From: Methylovulum psychrotolerans | GTDB lineage: Bacteria > Pseudomonadota > Gammaproteobacteria > Methylococcales > Methylomonadaceae | Length of the DNA stretch: 64,000 nucleotides | Direction: 5' to 3' | Assembly (NCBI RefSeq): GCF_002923755.1 | Contig: NZ_PGFZ01000005.1 | Span: 64,743-128,742, forward strand | Part shown: positions 36,819 to 47,160 of the stretch, piece after piece | How the letters are laid out: the number at the start of each line of letters is the position of its first letter | How positions within the stretch are numbered: the stretch's first letter is position 1 | Translations under genes and position numbers: made by a program | Notes under the pieces: model-generated | What the model saw: the letters and a program-made list of their open reading frames with translations, nothing else | Told to the model about the DNA's origin: nothing | The model's database searches: none

Positions 36819-38186
36819 TCAGCCATTAATCAAATAATGGGTGAAAATACTGGCGGCATAACCTGCGGCAATCGCAGGTGTCCATTTCAGATGGCTAAAG
36901 AAAGTGTACTTATGGTCAGACTGACCCATTAAGGCAACCCCGGCCGCTGAACCGACCGACAATAACGAACCACCGACACCAGCGGTTAATGTCACCAATA
37001 ACCATTGGTACAAGTCCATATCCACACCCATGTTCAAGACCGCGAACATAACGGGGATATTATCGACGATGGCGGAAATCAAACCGACCATAATGTTGGC
37101 GGTGGTGGGGCCTAAGCCTTGGTACATGGCGCTGGACAACAATTCCAGATAGCCGATATAACCTAAGCCGCCGACCGCGAACACCACACCAAAGAAGAAC
37201 AATAAGGTGTCCCATTCGGCATGACGGACTTTGTTGAAAATATCAAAGCCTTCTTCGCCTTCTGGTGTGTGTTTGACTTTAATGAAATAGCCGTACAGCA
37301 TCAACGCAGACAAGCCGACCATCATACCCATGAAAGGCGGCAAATGCAGGGCTTGTTTAAAGCTGACCGCAGTCGCGATGGTGAACAGGAACATCACGCA
37401 GATTTGGATCGCGCCATATTTCAATTGCACCGCTTCTTCGGTCGTTTCTTTGGGCTGTTCATCGGGTACGGCAAAGTACATGACGGCCGCAGGCACGGCA
37501 TAGTTAACCAATGAAGGGATAAACAGTCTGAAAAAGTCAAAGAACTCCGCGTATTCCGCTTGCCAAACCATCAGCGTGGTAATGTCGCCGAACGGGCAGA
37601 ACGCACCGCCCGCGTTAGCGGCAATTACCAAGTTGACAAAGCCGATACTGACAAATTTAGGATTGTCAGAACCCACTGCCAGAACCACCGCACCGACTAA
37701 CAAGGCCGCAGTCAGGTTGTCGGCCACTGACGACAAGAAGAACGTGATGACACCGGTGATCAAGAACAATTTCCGGTAGCCGAATTGTCTTCTGACCAGC
37801 CAAGAACGCAGCGCTTCAAACACATTACGTTCGGCCATACTGTTGATATAGGTCATCGCGACCAGCAAAAATAGCATCAGCTCGGCATATTCTTTCAAAT
37901 CATGCTCAAAAGCCGCGTGCATTTCCTCAGCAGGAACGCCTTTTTGCTGGGCTAAAATCGCCGCGTGCGCCCAAATGATGCCCGCCGCCAGAATAACTGG
38001 CTTGGACTTGCGCAAATGGGTAAATTCTTCTGTCATTACAAAGCCGTAAGCAATGACAAAAATTAATACGGTATAGATGCCGCGCTGCGTGCCGGTCATG
38101 TCGAGATTCGCAAATCCCTCCGTTTCCGCCATCGCCAGTTGCGGTACCAGCATAACCAGTAACGTCACTAATAAAAAACGAACCAC
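36819..38186 (-). CDS. nhaD: Sodium/proton antiporter NhaD
   Basis: 455 aa from GTG 38186, which has a strong GAGGGGG site; an upstream ATG at 38225 adds 13 polar residues and is less likely. The start (FLLVTLLVMLVPQLAMA) looks like a cleavable signal or first helix. About 11-12 membrane helices with NhaD marks SSVADNLTAALLVG, ANAGGAFCPFGDITTLM and AIVDNIPVMFA. Exports Na+ or Li+ against protons. Its promoter region (38187-38337) is shared with the divergent cysI. Confidence 0.93.
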   Translation of the reverse strand: MVRFLLVTLLVMLVPQLAMAETEGFANLDMTGTQRGIYTVLIFVIAYGFVMTEEFTHLRKSKPVILAAGIIWAHAAILAQQKGVPAEEMHAAFEHDLKEYAELMLFLLVAMTYINSMAERNVFEALRSWLVRRQFGYRKLFLITGVITFFLSSVADNLTAALLVGAVVLAVGSDNPKFVSIGFVNLVIAANAGGAFCPFGDITTLMVWQAEYAEFFDFFRLFIPSLVNYAVPAAVMYFAVPDEQPKETTEEAVQLKYGAIQICVMFLFTIATAVSFKQALHLPPFMGMMVGLSALMLYGYFIKVKHTPEGEEGFDIFNKVRHAEWDTLLFFFGVVFAVGGLGYIGYLELLSSAMYQGLGPTTANIMVGLISAIVDNIPVMFAVLNMGVDMDLYQWLLVTLTAGVGGSLLSVGSAAGVALMGQSDHKYTFFSHLKWTPAIAAGYAASIFTHYLING

Positions 38187-38337
38187 AAAATCCCCCTCTC
38201 TCTTAATATAATTGAACAAATACACAAAATTTAACAGTTAATGGTATCACCATCCAATAAATTTTGTCATTTTATGACGCACAGTATATGATGGACAACT
38301 ACGAATTTTCGCCTGAAAGGTACTCCAAACACGCATC

Positions 38338-39990
38338 ATGTATCAGTATAACGAAATAGACCAAACCCTTGTCAATGAACGGGTCGCCCAGTTTAGACGG
38401 CAAACCGAAAAATATTTGCAAGGTGAGCTGACTGACGACCAGTTCCGCGCCTTACGTCTTAGAAATGGCCTGTATATCCAAACCCACGCGCCCATGTTGC
38501 GGGTCGCCATCCCTTACGGTTTGCTCAGCTCCGCGCAAGTGCGCAAGTTCGCCCATATCGCCCGGACGTATGACAAAAACTATTGCCATTTCACCACCCG
38601 CCAAAACGTCCAGTATAACTGGCCGAAATTGGAACAAGTACCGGATATTTTGGCGGAGTTGGCGACAGTGCAAATGCACGCCATCCAAACCAGCGGCAAC
38701 TGTATGCGCAACACGACATCCGACCATTTGGCCGGGGTGGCGGTCGATGAGTTGGAAGATCCGCGCCCGTATTGCGAAATTATCCGCCAATGGACAACGT
38801 TACACCCTGAGTTCGATTATTTGCCGCGTAAATTTAAAATCGCCTTCAGCGGCTCTTTAAGCGACCGTGCGGCGACGCAGTTCCACGACATTGGCGTGCA
38901 TCTGGTCAAAAATGACGCGGGCGAAACGGGCTTTAGGATTTTGGTGGGCGGCGGCTTAGGCCGTACCCCGATTATCGGCCAAGTCATCCGGCCTTTTTTA
39001 GAAAGGCAGCATTTGTTGTCTTATCTGGAAGCCATCCTCAGAATTTATAACCTGTTTGGCCGCCGCGACAATAAATATAAGGCGCGTATCAAGATTTTGG
39101 TTAAAGAAACCGGTCTGGATACTTTTTCCGAAATGGTGGAAGCGGAGTGGCAACAGATTAAAGACGGTATGGAATTATCCGACGCGCGTATTGAGGCCAT
39201 TAAAGGCCATTTTACCCTGCCGGATTATGACCAGACCGCTGCGGCAGATGAGACCTTTAACCAAGCCATACAAGAAAATCCGGCCTTTGCGACGTGGTAT
39301 AAACACAATACCGTCAGCCATAAAGTACCCGGCTACCGCGCGGTGTTCTTGTCGCTCAAAGCGCCTGAAGTGCCGCCCGGCGATATGACCGATGCCCAAT
39401 TGGATGCCGTCGCCGATTTGGCCGACCGCTACAGCTTTGGCGAATTGCGCACTACCCATCGCCAGAACTTGGTTTTTTCCGATGTCAAACAAGCAGATTT
39501 GTTGGCTTTGTGGCAACACTTGCAAACGCTGAATTTGGCCACGCCCAATATCGGCACGGCCACCGACATCATTTGCTGCCCAGGTTTGGATTTTTGTTCG
39601 CTGGCTAATGCCGGATCTATCGGCATTACCAAAGAAATCAACGACGTGTTAGATGACATGGATTATCTGCATGATATTGGCGATGTCAAAATCAACATAT
39701 CCGGTTGCATGAACGGCTGTGCGCACCAAAGCGTCGGCCATATCGGTATCTTGGGGGTCGATAAAAAAGGTACCGAATGGTATCAGCTCACTTTGGGCGG
39801 CTCTTCCGAAAACGAAGCGGCTATCGGCGAGCGTTTAGGGCCTGCGGTCGCCAAAACCGAGGTTACCCAAGCGGTCACGACGATATTGTCCGTTTACGTC
39901 CAGCAACGTCTGGAAGACGAAACCTTTTTGGACATGGTAAAACGGGTAGGCATCGACCCTTTCAAGGAGCAAGTATATGCAACTCATTAA
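38338..39990 (+). CDS. cysI: Sulfite (or nitrite) reductase hemoprotein, CysI-like
   Basis: 550 aa with two nitrite/sulfite reductase ferredoxin-like halves. TTRQNVQYNW and TSGNCMRNTTSD in the first half; siroheme/[4Fe-4S] cysteines in CCPGLDFC and SGCMNGCAH in the second. With its DUF934 partner this is the arrangement of assimilatory sulfite reductase in many proteobacteria. Nitrite as substrate cannot be excluded from sequence. Divergent from nhaD. Confidence 0.88.
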   Translation: MYQYNEIDQTLVNERVAQFRRQTEKYLQGELTDDQFRALRLRNGLYIQTHAPMLRVAIPYGLLSSAQVRKFAHIARTYDKNYCHFTTRQNVQYNWPKLEQVPDILAELATVQMHAIQTSGNCMRNTTSDHLAGVAVDELEDPRPYCEIIRQWTTLHPEFDYLPRKFKIAFSGSLSDRAATQFHDIGVHLVKNDAGETGFRILVGGGLGRTPIIGQVIRPFLERQHLLSYLEAILRIYNLFGRRDNKYKARIKILVKETGLDTFSEMVEAEWQQIKDGMELSDARIEAIKGHFTLPDYDQTAAADETFNQAIQENPAFATWYKHNTVSHKVPGYRAVFLSLKAPEVPPGDMTDAQLDAVADLADRYSFGELRTTHRQNLVFSDVKQADLLALWQHLQTLNLATPNIGTATDIICCPGLDFCSLANAGSIGITKEINDVLDDMDYLHDIGDVKINISGCMNGCAHQSVGHIGILGVDKKGTEWYQLTLGGSSENEAAIGERLGPAVAKTEVTQAVTTILSVYVQQRLEDETFLDMVKRVGIDPFKEQVYATH

Positions 39991-40429
39991 AGACAAACAG
40001 ATTGTTGACGATAATTGGCAAGATTTGGCGGATGATGCCGAGTTGGCGGCGGGCGATATTAGCGTGTCCTTAAGCCGCTGGCAGACCGAAAAGGCGCAAC
40101 TTTTGGCGCATGAAGGCCAATTGGGTATCCGTATCAGCCCCGCTGACAGTGTCGCCGATTTTGCCGCTGATCTGGACAAAATCGCCTTGGTGGAGTTGGA
40201 TTTTCCTGACTTTGCCGATGGCCGTCTGTTTTCCCACGCTTGGCTGTTGCGTAGCCGTTATGGTTTCCAAGGCGAAATCCGTGCGACCGGACACTATATG
40301 CCCGATCAGGTGTTTTATTTGGCCAGGGTAGGGGTGAATGCCTTCAAACCCGCCACCGCCGAGCAGTTGCCCGTGCAATTGGGTTATTTGCAAGATTTTA
40401 CGGTGACGTATCAGGATTCGGTGAATTAG
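39977..40429 (+). CDS. DUF934 family protein, sulfite reductase partner
   Basis: 150 aa. GIRISPADSVADFAADLDKIALVELDFP and FSHAWLLRSRYGFQGEIRATG, then RVGVNAF, are the DUF934 pattern. It overlaps cysI by 14 bases, so it is co-translated. Almost always next to cysI; proposed accessory of sulfite reduction, mechanism unknown. Followed by a terminator. Confidence 0.92.
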   Translation: MQLIKDKQIVDDNWQDLADDAELAAGDISVSLSRWQTEKAQLLAHEGQLGIRISPADSVADFAADLDKIALVELDFPDFADGRLFSHAWLLRSRYGFQGEIRATGHYMPDQVFYLARVGVNAFKPATAEQLPVQLGYLQDFTVTYQDSVN

Positions 40430-40458
40430 GCCGTTAAGCCATTAGCCGCTTTATATGG

Positions 40459-40489
40459 CCCGCTAAGCTGTCCGGCTTAGCGGGTTTTT
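40459..40489 (+). terminator. Intrinsic terminator of cysI-DUF934
   Basis: Ten-base stem CCCGCTAAGC / GCTTAGCGGG with a six-base loop and TTTTT after it. Confidence 0.92.
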
Positions 40490-40578
40490 GCATTTTAAGG
40501 TAAGTTATGTAGATTAACCGACGGCTTTTCCTGTCCACATAATACCTGCCATTGTGACTAATGGCAGGCTGTTAATCA

Positions 40579-40788
40579 TTAAGCCAATCTACCCACCGCC
40601 ACTTTCGCCAACTCACTCAAACCGTCGCCGCCGTTTTGGTAATGGGCAATAATGGCTTGGCGCATTCTCGGCTCCCATGAGCGCATGAGGTGGTTTTTTA
40701 CGCCTTCTGCGGCGACTTCCTTATCCGGTTCGGCATTAAAAAAATCGCTGATGTCATTAGCCATTTTGATGAGTCTGTCTGTTTTCAT
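40579..40788 (-). CDS. fdsD: Formate dehydrogenase delta subunit FdsD
   Basis: 69 aa. LIKMANDISDFFNAEP then a VKNHLMRSWEPRMRQAI segment are the FdsD marks. Small subunit of the soluble NAD-dependent molybdenum/tungsten formate dehydrogenase. Last gene of the fds operon, 18 bases after fdhD. Confidence 0.93.
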   Translation of the reverse strand: MKTDRLIKMANDISDFFNAEPDKEVAAEGVKNHLMRSWEPRMRQAIIAHYQNGGDGLSELAKVAVGRLA

Positions 40789-40806
40789 GGTCTGCTGTGT
40801 AGTTTT

Positions 40807-41643
40807 TTAAGTATGTTGGGGATGGAGTAAACGTTGCGGATGGGTATAAACGACATGCTGTTGGTCACGCGCGAAACCGATGAGGGTGACTCCGGTATCG
40901 TGCGCCAAACGTATCGCTAAGCCGGTCGGTGCGGAAATGGCTGCCAGCAAGGTGATGCCGACAAATGCCGATTTTTGCACCATTTCATAACTGGCACGGC
41001 TCGTGACAATCACAAAGCCCGCGCTTAAGTCGCGGTTACTTTTTAGCAATAAACCGATCAGCTTATCTAGGGCATTATGCCGTCCGACATCTTCACGCAA
41101 ATCAACAATGCCTTGTCCCGGTACAGCCCAAGCGGCTGCATGGACGGAGCCGGTCAATTTATTGAGTTTTTGCCGCTGTTTGACTTCGGCCAAAGCACTG
41201 ATCAGCTCTTCGGAAGTGACCGACAGCTTACCCTGCACAGGCGGCGGTTGGCGGATAGCCTGTTTTAAGGTGGTCGCGCCACACAAGCCGCAGCCTGTCC
41301 GTCCGGTCAGGTTACGGCCTTTGTCGGACAAACAGGAAAAGCGTTGTTCAGGAATTTTTAGCTGCACTTCAATGCCATTGGCGCGGTTGAAAACCCGGCT
41401 GGACAATAACTCTTGCGGGTCGCCAATAATGCCTTCCGTGATGCTAAAGCCTAAGGCGAACTCTTCCAGATTGGTGGGCGTTGCCAGCATGACGACATGT
41501 GGCACGCCATTGTAGACCAAGGCGATAGGGACTTCTTCGGCAATGTAATCAAGCTCTTCGGAACGCTGGTTGTTATGCCAGCGTTCAACGGTGCTTTGTT
41601 GGTAACTGGGCCATCCTAAATCTAAGGACAGTCCGTTAGCCAT
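40807..41643 (-). CDS. fdhD: Formate dehydrogenase accessory sulfurtransferase FdhD
   Basis: 278 aa. Catalytic Cys pair in GRTGCGLCG, then a HAAAWAVPGQGIVDLREDVGRHNALDKLIG segment and SRASYEMVQKSA. Moves sulfur from a cysteine desulfurase to the molybdenum cofactor, needed for an active FdsA. Overlaps the fdsA stop by eight bases. Confidence 0.96.
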   Translation of the reverse strand: MANGLSLDLGWPSYQQSTVERWHNNQRSEELDYIAEEVPIALVYNGVPHVVMLATPTNLEEFALGFSITEGIIGDPQELLSSRVFNRANGIEVQLKIPEQRFSCLSDKGRNLTGRTGCGLCGATTLKQAIRQPPPVQGKLSVTSEELISALAEVKQRQKLNKLTGSVHAAAWAVPGQGIVDLREDVGRHNALDKLIGLLLKSNRDLSAGFVIVTSRASYEMVQKSAFVGITLLAAISAPTGLAIRLAHDTGVTLIGFARDQQHVVYTHPQRLLHPQHT

Positions 41644-44485
41644 TGCTCATGCCTTGTGCCAGCAAATCCAGTTGGTTGTCCGAAAAGGCTTGATAATTTT
41701 CTTGCCATTGCGAGGTTTGGTTGACTTTGGTGACTTGTACCGCCGTGACTTTATATTCAGGGCAGTTGGTCGCCCAGTCGGAGTTGTCGGTGGTGATGAC
41801 GTTCGCGCCGGATTCGGGGAAGTGGAACGTGGTGTAGACCACGCCCGGTTGTACCCGGTCGCTGACCAAGGCGCGTAACACGGTTTCACCGGCACGGCTC
41901 TTAATGCCTACCCAGTCGCCGCTGTTCAGGCCACGGTCTTCGGCATCGTGCGGATGAATTTCCAAACGGTCTTCCGAATGCCATTGGTTGTTCTCGGTAC
42001 GGCGGGTTTGGGCGCCGACGTTGTATTGCGACAAGATACGTCCGGTGGTCAGGATTAACGGGAACATCGGCGTGACACGCTCTTGCGTGGCGACATAATC
42101 GGTCAGCATGAACAAGCCTTTGCCGTTGTCGCGCATAAACTCTTCAACGTGCATGATCGGTGTGCCTTCTGGAGACTCCTCGTTACAAGGCCATTGGATA
42201 CTGCCCAGTTCATCAATTTTTTCATAGCTGACCCCGGCAAAGGTTGGGGTCAGGCTGGCGATTTCCGCCATGATTTCTGACGGGTGGCTGTAGTTCATCG
42301 GATAGCCCATTGCATTGGACAGCAATTGGGTGATTTCCCAGTCCTGATAGCCCGCTAATGGGGTCATGACTTTGCGGACGGGAGAAATCCGCCGTTCGGC
42401 GTTGGTGAACGTACCGCTTTTTTCTAAGAAAGACGCGCCGGGCAGGAACACATGGGCGAATTTGGCGGTTTCGTTCAAGAACAAATCTTGGACGATGACA
42501 CATTCCATAGACCGTAAGGCGGCATGGACGTGTTGGATATCAGGATCAGATTGGGCGATGTCTTCACCTTCGACATACAGCCCCATAAAGGTTTTGTCCA
42601 TGGCCGAATCAAACATATTAGGGATGCGCAAGCCCGGATTCAGGCTGAGTTCGGCATTCCACGCTTGTTCAAACAATTGGTTGGTTTCTGGGTTGCCGAC
42701 ATGGCGGTAGCCAGGGTATTCATGCGGGAATGAACCCATATCACAAGAACCTTGGACGTTGTTTTGGCCGCGTAATGGGTTAACGCCCACGCCGTCGCGG
42801 CCTAAGTTCCCGGTCGCCATCGCCAAGTTGGCAATGCCGATAACCATTGTTGAGCCTTGGCTGTGTTCGGTTACGCCCAAGCCGTAATAGATCGCGCCGT
42901 TACCTGCTTTGGCATACAATCTGGCGGCTTCCCTGATTTGTGCCGCAGGTACGCCAGTAATGGCTTCTGTGGTTTCTGGGGCGTGTTTAGGATCGGCAAT
43001 AAAGCTTTTCCATTTGTTATAAGAAGCTACATCACAGCGTTCGGCGGCAAACGCATCGTCAGTCAGGTTTTCGGTGACCACGACATGGGCTAAGGCGTTA
43101 ATCAAAGCGACATTGGTGCTGGGGCGTAATTTCAGATGGTAAGACGCTTGGACATGTGGGGTTTTGACCAAGTCGATTTCGCGGGGGTCAACTACAATCA
43201 GTTTTGCGCCTTGGCGCAAACGTTTCTTCATGAAAGAGCCAAATACGGGGTGGCCGTCAGTCGGGTTGGCACCGATAACCATGATGACATCGGCTTTCAT
43301 GACCGAGTCAAAATCTTGGGTGCCTGAGGATTCGCCAAAAGTCTGTTTCAGGCCATAGCCGGTCGGGGAGTGGCAAACCCGTGCGCAGGTGTCGACATTG
43401 TTGTTGCCGAAGCCGGCGCGGATCAGTTTTTGCACCAGATAGGCCTCTTCGTTGGTGCAGCGTGAGGAGGTTATACCGCCAATGGCATCTTTGCCGTATT
43501 GGGCTTGGATGCGTTTCATTTCGCTAGCGGCGTAGCTGATCGCTTCATCCCAGCTGACTTCCCGCCAAGCATCTTTAATGCTGGCACGGATCATCGGTTT
43601 GGTGATGCGGTCTTTATGGGTTGCATAGCCGAAGGCAAAACGGCCTTTGACGCAAGAATGCCCGTGGTTAGCCTTGCCGTCTTTATTCGGTACCATACGG
43701 ATGACTTGTTCGCCTTTCATTTCGGCGCGGAACGAGCAACCGACACCGCAATAGGCGCAGGTAGTGACGATGGCGTGTTCGGGCTGGCCGTTGTCGATGA
43801 CCGATTTTTCCATCAGGGTGGCGGTCGGGCAAGCTTGGACGCAAGCGCCGCAAGATACGCACTCGGATTCCATGAACGGTTGGTTTTGGCTAGGTGAAAC
43901 CTTAGAATCAAAGCCACGGCCATCAATGGTCAAAGCAAACGTGCCTTGGGTTTCTTCACAGGCCCTAACGCAACGTGAGCAAACGATACATTTGCTGGGG
44001 TCGAAAGTAAAGTAAGGGTTGCTGGTGTCTTTAACGGCGTTTAAGTGGGTTTCCACTGGGTTATAGCGCACTTCGCGCAAACCCACCGAGCCTGCCATGT
44101 CTTGCAATTCGCAGTCGCCATTGGCGGCGCAGGTCAGGCAATCTAACGGGTGGTCAGAAATGTACAGTTCCATCACGCCACGGCGTACTTCCGCTAAGCG
44201 TGGGTTTTGGGTAGTGATTTTTTGGCCTTCGGCAACGGGTGTGGTGCAAGAGGCGGGCATACCGCGGCCGCCTTCGATTTGTACCAGACATAAACGGCAG
44301 GAGCCAAACGGCTCGATGCTGTCGGTCGCGCACAGCTTAGGGATGTCTATGCCGATGCTCGATGCGGCACGCATGATAGATGTGCCGGCGGGGACGGTCA
44401 CCTTAAAGCCATCAATTTCAACGTTGACAGTGGCGGTGGCGGTACTGGCGGGGGTGCCAAAATCTTGTTCTTTATTCATGCTCAT
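41636..44485 (-). CDS. fdsA: NAD-dependent formate dehydrogenase alpha subunit FdsA
   Basis: 949 aa. NuoG-like N-terminus with [2Fe-2S] (CATDSIEPFGSCRLC) and [4Fe-4S] clusters (CIVCSRCVRACE, CVSCGACVQACP), then the Mo/W bis-MGD domain with CAYCGVGCSF, the metal-ligand region DTCARVCHSPTGYG and a molydopterin-dinucleotide-binding end. Oxidises formate to CO2, the last step of methane or methanol oxidation. The upstream fdsB is 400 bases away. Confidence 0.97.
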   Translation of the reverse strand: MSMNKEQDFGTPASTATATVNVEIDGFKVTVPAGTSIMRAASSIGIDIPKLCATDSIEPFGSCRLCLVQIEGGRGMPASCTTPVAEGQKITTQNPRLAEVRRGVMELYISDHPLDCLTCAANGDCELQDMAGSVGLREVRYNPVETHLNAVKDTSNPYFTFDPSKCIVCSRCVRACEETQGTFALTIDGRGFDSKVSPSQNQPFMESECVSCGACVQACPTATLMEKSVIDNGQPEHAIVTTCAYCGVGCSFRAEMKGEQVIRMVPNKDGKANHGHSCVKGRFAFGYATHKDRITKPMIRASIKDAWREVSWDEAISYAASEMKRIQAQYGKDAIGGITSSRCTNEEAYLVQKLIRAGFGNNNVDTCARVCHSPTGYGLKQTFGESSGTQDFDSVMKADVIMVIGANPTDGHPVFGSFMKKRLRQGAKLIVVDPREIDLVKTPHVQASYHLKLRPSTNVALINALAHVVVTENLTDDAFAAERCDVASYNKWKSFIADPKHAPETTEAITGVPAAQIREAARLYAKAGNGAIYYGLGVTEHSQGSTMVIGIANLAMATGNLGRDGVGVNPLRGQNNVQGSCDMGSFPHEYPGYRHVGNPETNQLFEQAWNAELSLNPGLRIPNMFDSAMDKTFMGLYVEGEDIAQSDPDIQHVHAALRSMECVIVQDLFLNETAKFAHVFLPGASFLEKSGTFTNAERRISPVRKVMTPLAGYQDWEITQLLSNAMGYPMNYSHPSEIMAEIASLTPTFAGVSYEKIDELGSIQWPCNEESPEGTPIMHVEEFMRDNGKGLFMLTDYVATQERVTPMFPLILTTGRILSQYNVGAQTRRTENNQWHSEDRLEIHPHDAEDRGLNSGDWVGIKSRAGETVLRALVSDRVQPGVVYTTFHFPESGANVITTDNSDWATNCPEYKVTAVQVTKVNQTSQWQENYQAFSDNQLDLLAQGMSNG

Positions 44486-44885
44486 GGTGATGTCCTCTCG
44501 CTGGGCGTGTGTTCGTTGTTACTGCTTAAGTTAAAGGGGCGCTACAGATAAGCAGCCCGACGCTAGGCTATGGATTATTTGCAGGCAGTGCCCTAATTAT
44601 AACCCATTACGTTGGGTAATGCGCTGGTCTAGTGGGCCGGTTTTCTGTTCTGGCGTTAAGGCTTTCCCTGCTAGGCAATTCAATGTTATCTACGGCAATA
44701 TGATGTGCATAAACCTTTTGGGCAGATGCCTTAATCTTCTGTAGCGGTAAATTTCTTATCTGTTTTAAAGACTGTTAGCTAACCGTTCATTAACGCTGAC
44801 TAAAGCCAAGTCACCTATGCCGCTTTTACAAAAACTTCCCATCGTAATGCGGCGTAGGTGTTACACATAGTATTGCCTTTAATCC
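44486..44885. other. 400-base gap inside the fds operon
   Basis: In most species fdsB and fdsA abut. Here no ORF, RNA or clear promoter is seen; a short inverted repeat CATTAC...GTAATG lies near 44604-44618. It may hold a second promoter for fdsA. Confidence 0.45.
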
Positions 44886-46424
44886 TTACGCTTCAACCCC
44901 AAAATCTTGCGGGAAATGGTTTAACGCGCTAAGCACAGGGTACGGGGTCATGCCACCTAAGGCGCACAGCGAGCCGTTCAGCAGGGTGTCGCATAAGGAA
45001 CGTAACAGCGGTACATTTTTACTCAAATCGTTACCAGCGATAATGTCGTCCATCAGTTCCATGCCACGGGTCGAACCGATCCGGCAAGGGGTGCATTTGC
45101 CGCAGGATTCAATGGCGCAGAATTCCATGCTGTAACGGGCCAGTTCCGCCATGTCGGCAGTATCGTCAAAGGCTACCACACCGCCGTGGCCGACCACTGC
45201 CCATATAGCCGCGAAGGACTCGTAATCTAACGGGGTGTCGAATTGTGATTCAGGCAGGTAAGCGCCCAAGGGGCCGCCGACCTGCACCGCTTTAATAGGC
45301 CGTCCGGTAGCGGAGCCGCCGCCGAAGTCATATAGCAATTCGCGCAGGGTCAGGCCGAAGGCCAATTCGACCAGGCCGCCGCGTTTGAGATTGCCCGCCA
45401 ATTGGATAGGCAAGGTGCCTCGTGAACGCCCCATGCCAAAGTCGCGGTAGTAGTCGCCGCCTTTGTCGAGGATGATCGGTACGGAAGCCAAGGAAATGAC
45501 GTTGTTGACGACGGTAGGCTGGCCAAATAGGCCTTTAATGGCGGGCAGGGGCGGCTTAAAGCGCACTAAGCCACGTTTGCCTTCCAGACTTTCCATTAAG
45601 GAGGTTTCTTCGCCGCAGACATACGCGCCTGCGCCTAAGCGCACTTCAAGGTGGAAGGCTTTGCCGCTACCTAACACGGAGTCGCCCAAATAACCTGCCG
45701 CATAGGCTTTGTCAATGGCGGTGGTCAAGGCTTTATGGGCATGGGGATATTCCACGCGCAGGTAAATATAGCCCTGGCTTGCGCCGACCGCCAAACCGGC
45801 GATGGTCATGCCTTCAATTAATACAAACGGGTCGCCTTCCATGACCATACGGTCGGAGAAAGTGCCGGAGTCGCCTTCGTCGGCGTTGCAGATGATGTAT
45901 TTTTGCTCGGATGGGGTGTTTAGCACCGTATTCCATTTGATGCCGGTCGGGAACGCCGCGCCGCCGCGTCCGCGCAGGCCGGAGTCGGTCACGGCCTTGA
46001 CGATGTCGGCTTGTGCCATGTTGAGGGCGTTGTTCAGGCCCTGGTAGCCGTTATGGGCTATATAGCTGTCTAGGCAAACCGGATCGGTGATGCCGATACG
46101 CGCGAAAGTCAGGCGTTGTTGTCTTTTCAGATACTCCAGCTCTTCGGTTAGGCCTAAGCTTAAGGCATGGTCGCCGCCGTTGGTAAAGTCGGCATCGAAC
46201 AGGCTGGCGACATCTTTCGTTTGCACGGGGCCGTAGGCAATGCGGCCTTGGGCGGTGTCTACTTCAACTAAAGGCTCCAGCCAGAACATGCCGCGTGAGC
46301 CGTTGCGGATCAGGTTGACCCTGATGCCGCGTTGCTGGGCTTCGTGCAGGATGGCGGCGGCGACGCGGTCGGCACCGAGGGAAATGGCGCTGGAGTCACA
46401 AGGGACGTAAAGGGTCTTAATCAT
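44886..46424 (-). CDS. fdsB: Formate dehydrogenase beta subunit FdsB
   Basis: 512 aa, NuoF-like. N-terminal thioredoxin-like domain, FMN/NAD site [13 protein letters not shown] and [17 protein letters not shown], [4Fe-4S] in [13 protein letters not shown]. Passes electrons from FdsA to NAD+. Overlaps fdsG by four bases. Confidence 0.97.
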   Translation of the reverse strand: MIKTLYVPCDSSAISLGADRVAAAILHEAQQRGIRVNLIRNGSRGMFWLEPLVEVDTAQGRIAYGPVQTKDVASLFDADFTNGGDHALSLGLTEELEYLKRQQRLTFARIGITDPVCLDSYIAHNGYQGLNNALNMAQADIVKAVTDSGLRGRGGAAFPTGIKWNTVLNTPSEQKYIICNADEGDSGTFSDRMVMEGDPFVLIEGMTIAGLAVGASQGYIYLRVEYPHAHKALTTAIDKAYAAGYLGDSVLGSGKAFHLEVRLGAGAYVCGEETSLMESLEGKRGLVRFKPPLPAIKGLFGQPTVVNNVISLASVPIILDKGGDYYRDFGMGRSRGTLPIQLAGNLKRGGLVELAFGLTLRELLYDFGGGSATGRPIKAVQVGGPLGAYLPESQFDTPLDYESFAAIWAVVGHGGVVAFDDTADMAELARYSMEFCAIESCGKCTPCRIGSTRGMELMDDIIAGNDLSKNVPLLRSLCDTLLNGSLCALGGMTPYPVLSALNHFPQDFGVEA

Positions 46425-46897
46425 GCCGCTGCCTCCGTGTTGGCAATTAATTCATCAAACAGTTCAGGGGACACCCGGCCATAAATGTCCGTGCCAATTT
46501 GTAGGGCAGGGGAGCAGGCGCAGTTGCCTAGGCAGTAAACGGGTTCTAAAGAAAACGCGCCGTCAACGGTGGTTTCATGGAAATCAATGCCCAACTTGGC
46601 TTTGACGTGGGCTTCCAAATGCTTGCTGCCCATAGATTGGCAGGATTCGGCGCGGCACAGTTGGATGATTTGCTTACCTGGCGGAGTCTCACGGAAATAA
46701 TGATAAAAACTGATGACACCATGAACTTCTGCCCGCGATAAGTTAAGGGCTTTGGCAATAACCGGAACGCTATCGGCAGGGATATAGCCCAGCGTGTCCT
46801 GCACACCATGAAGAATCGGTAAAAGTGCGCCGGGTTTATCTTTAAGGGCAGTAGCGATGGCCTGCACTGTTGATAGCATAGTGCTTGTGTCTGTCAT
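46421..46897 (-). CDS. fdsG: Formate dehydrogenase gamma subunit FdsG
   Basis: 158 aa, NuoE-like. [10 protein letters not shown] and the [2Fe-2S] cysteines in CRAESC and CLGNCACSP. First gene of fdsGBA-fdhD-fdsD. Upstream 260 bases (46898-47160) hold its promoter, not identified. Confidence 0.96.
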   Translation of the reverse strand: MTDTSTMLSTVQAIATALKDKPGALLPILHGVQDTLGYIPADSVPVIAKALNLSRAEVHGVISFYHYFRETPPGKQIIQLCRAESCQSMGSKHLEAHVKAKLGIDFHETTVDGAFSLEPVYCLGNCACSPALQIGTDIYGRVSPELFDELIANTEAAA

Positions 46898-47160
46898 AAT
46901 TCTCTCACGGTAGTGAATCCCTGCTTAAAGGCAGCATCCGTCCTGATTGCTGCGTAATAAAAAAGCGCTGTAGAAAAGGGCGATGTAACAAGATTGTAAT
47001 CCCCTAGCATAGCATAAGAAATTTTATGTGTAAAAGTCACAAACATGCTACCTTCGCTGGCTATAAAGCTTTTGGCAACGCCTTGGCGACCTTGATATTT
47101 TTGAAAAAAGTCAGGCTATAAAGTTCATTGTTTTTTATCTGCAATGGCTTAAAGTAGGGT

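Noticed and set aside
36643-36837. Plus-strand ORF of 64 codons between dnaJ and nhaD
   Set aside because: No ribosome-binding site, no family features, and it runs through two strong hairpins.
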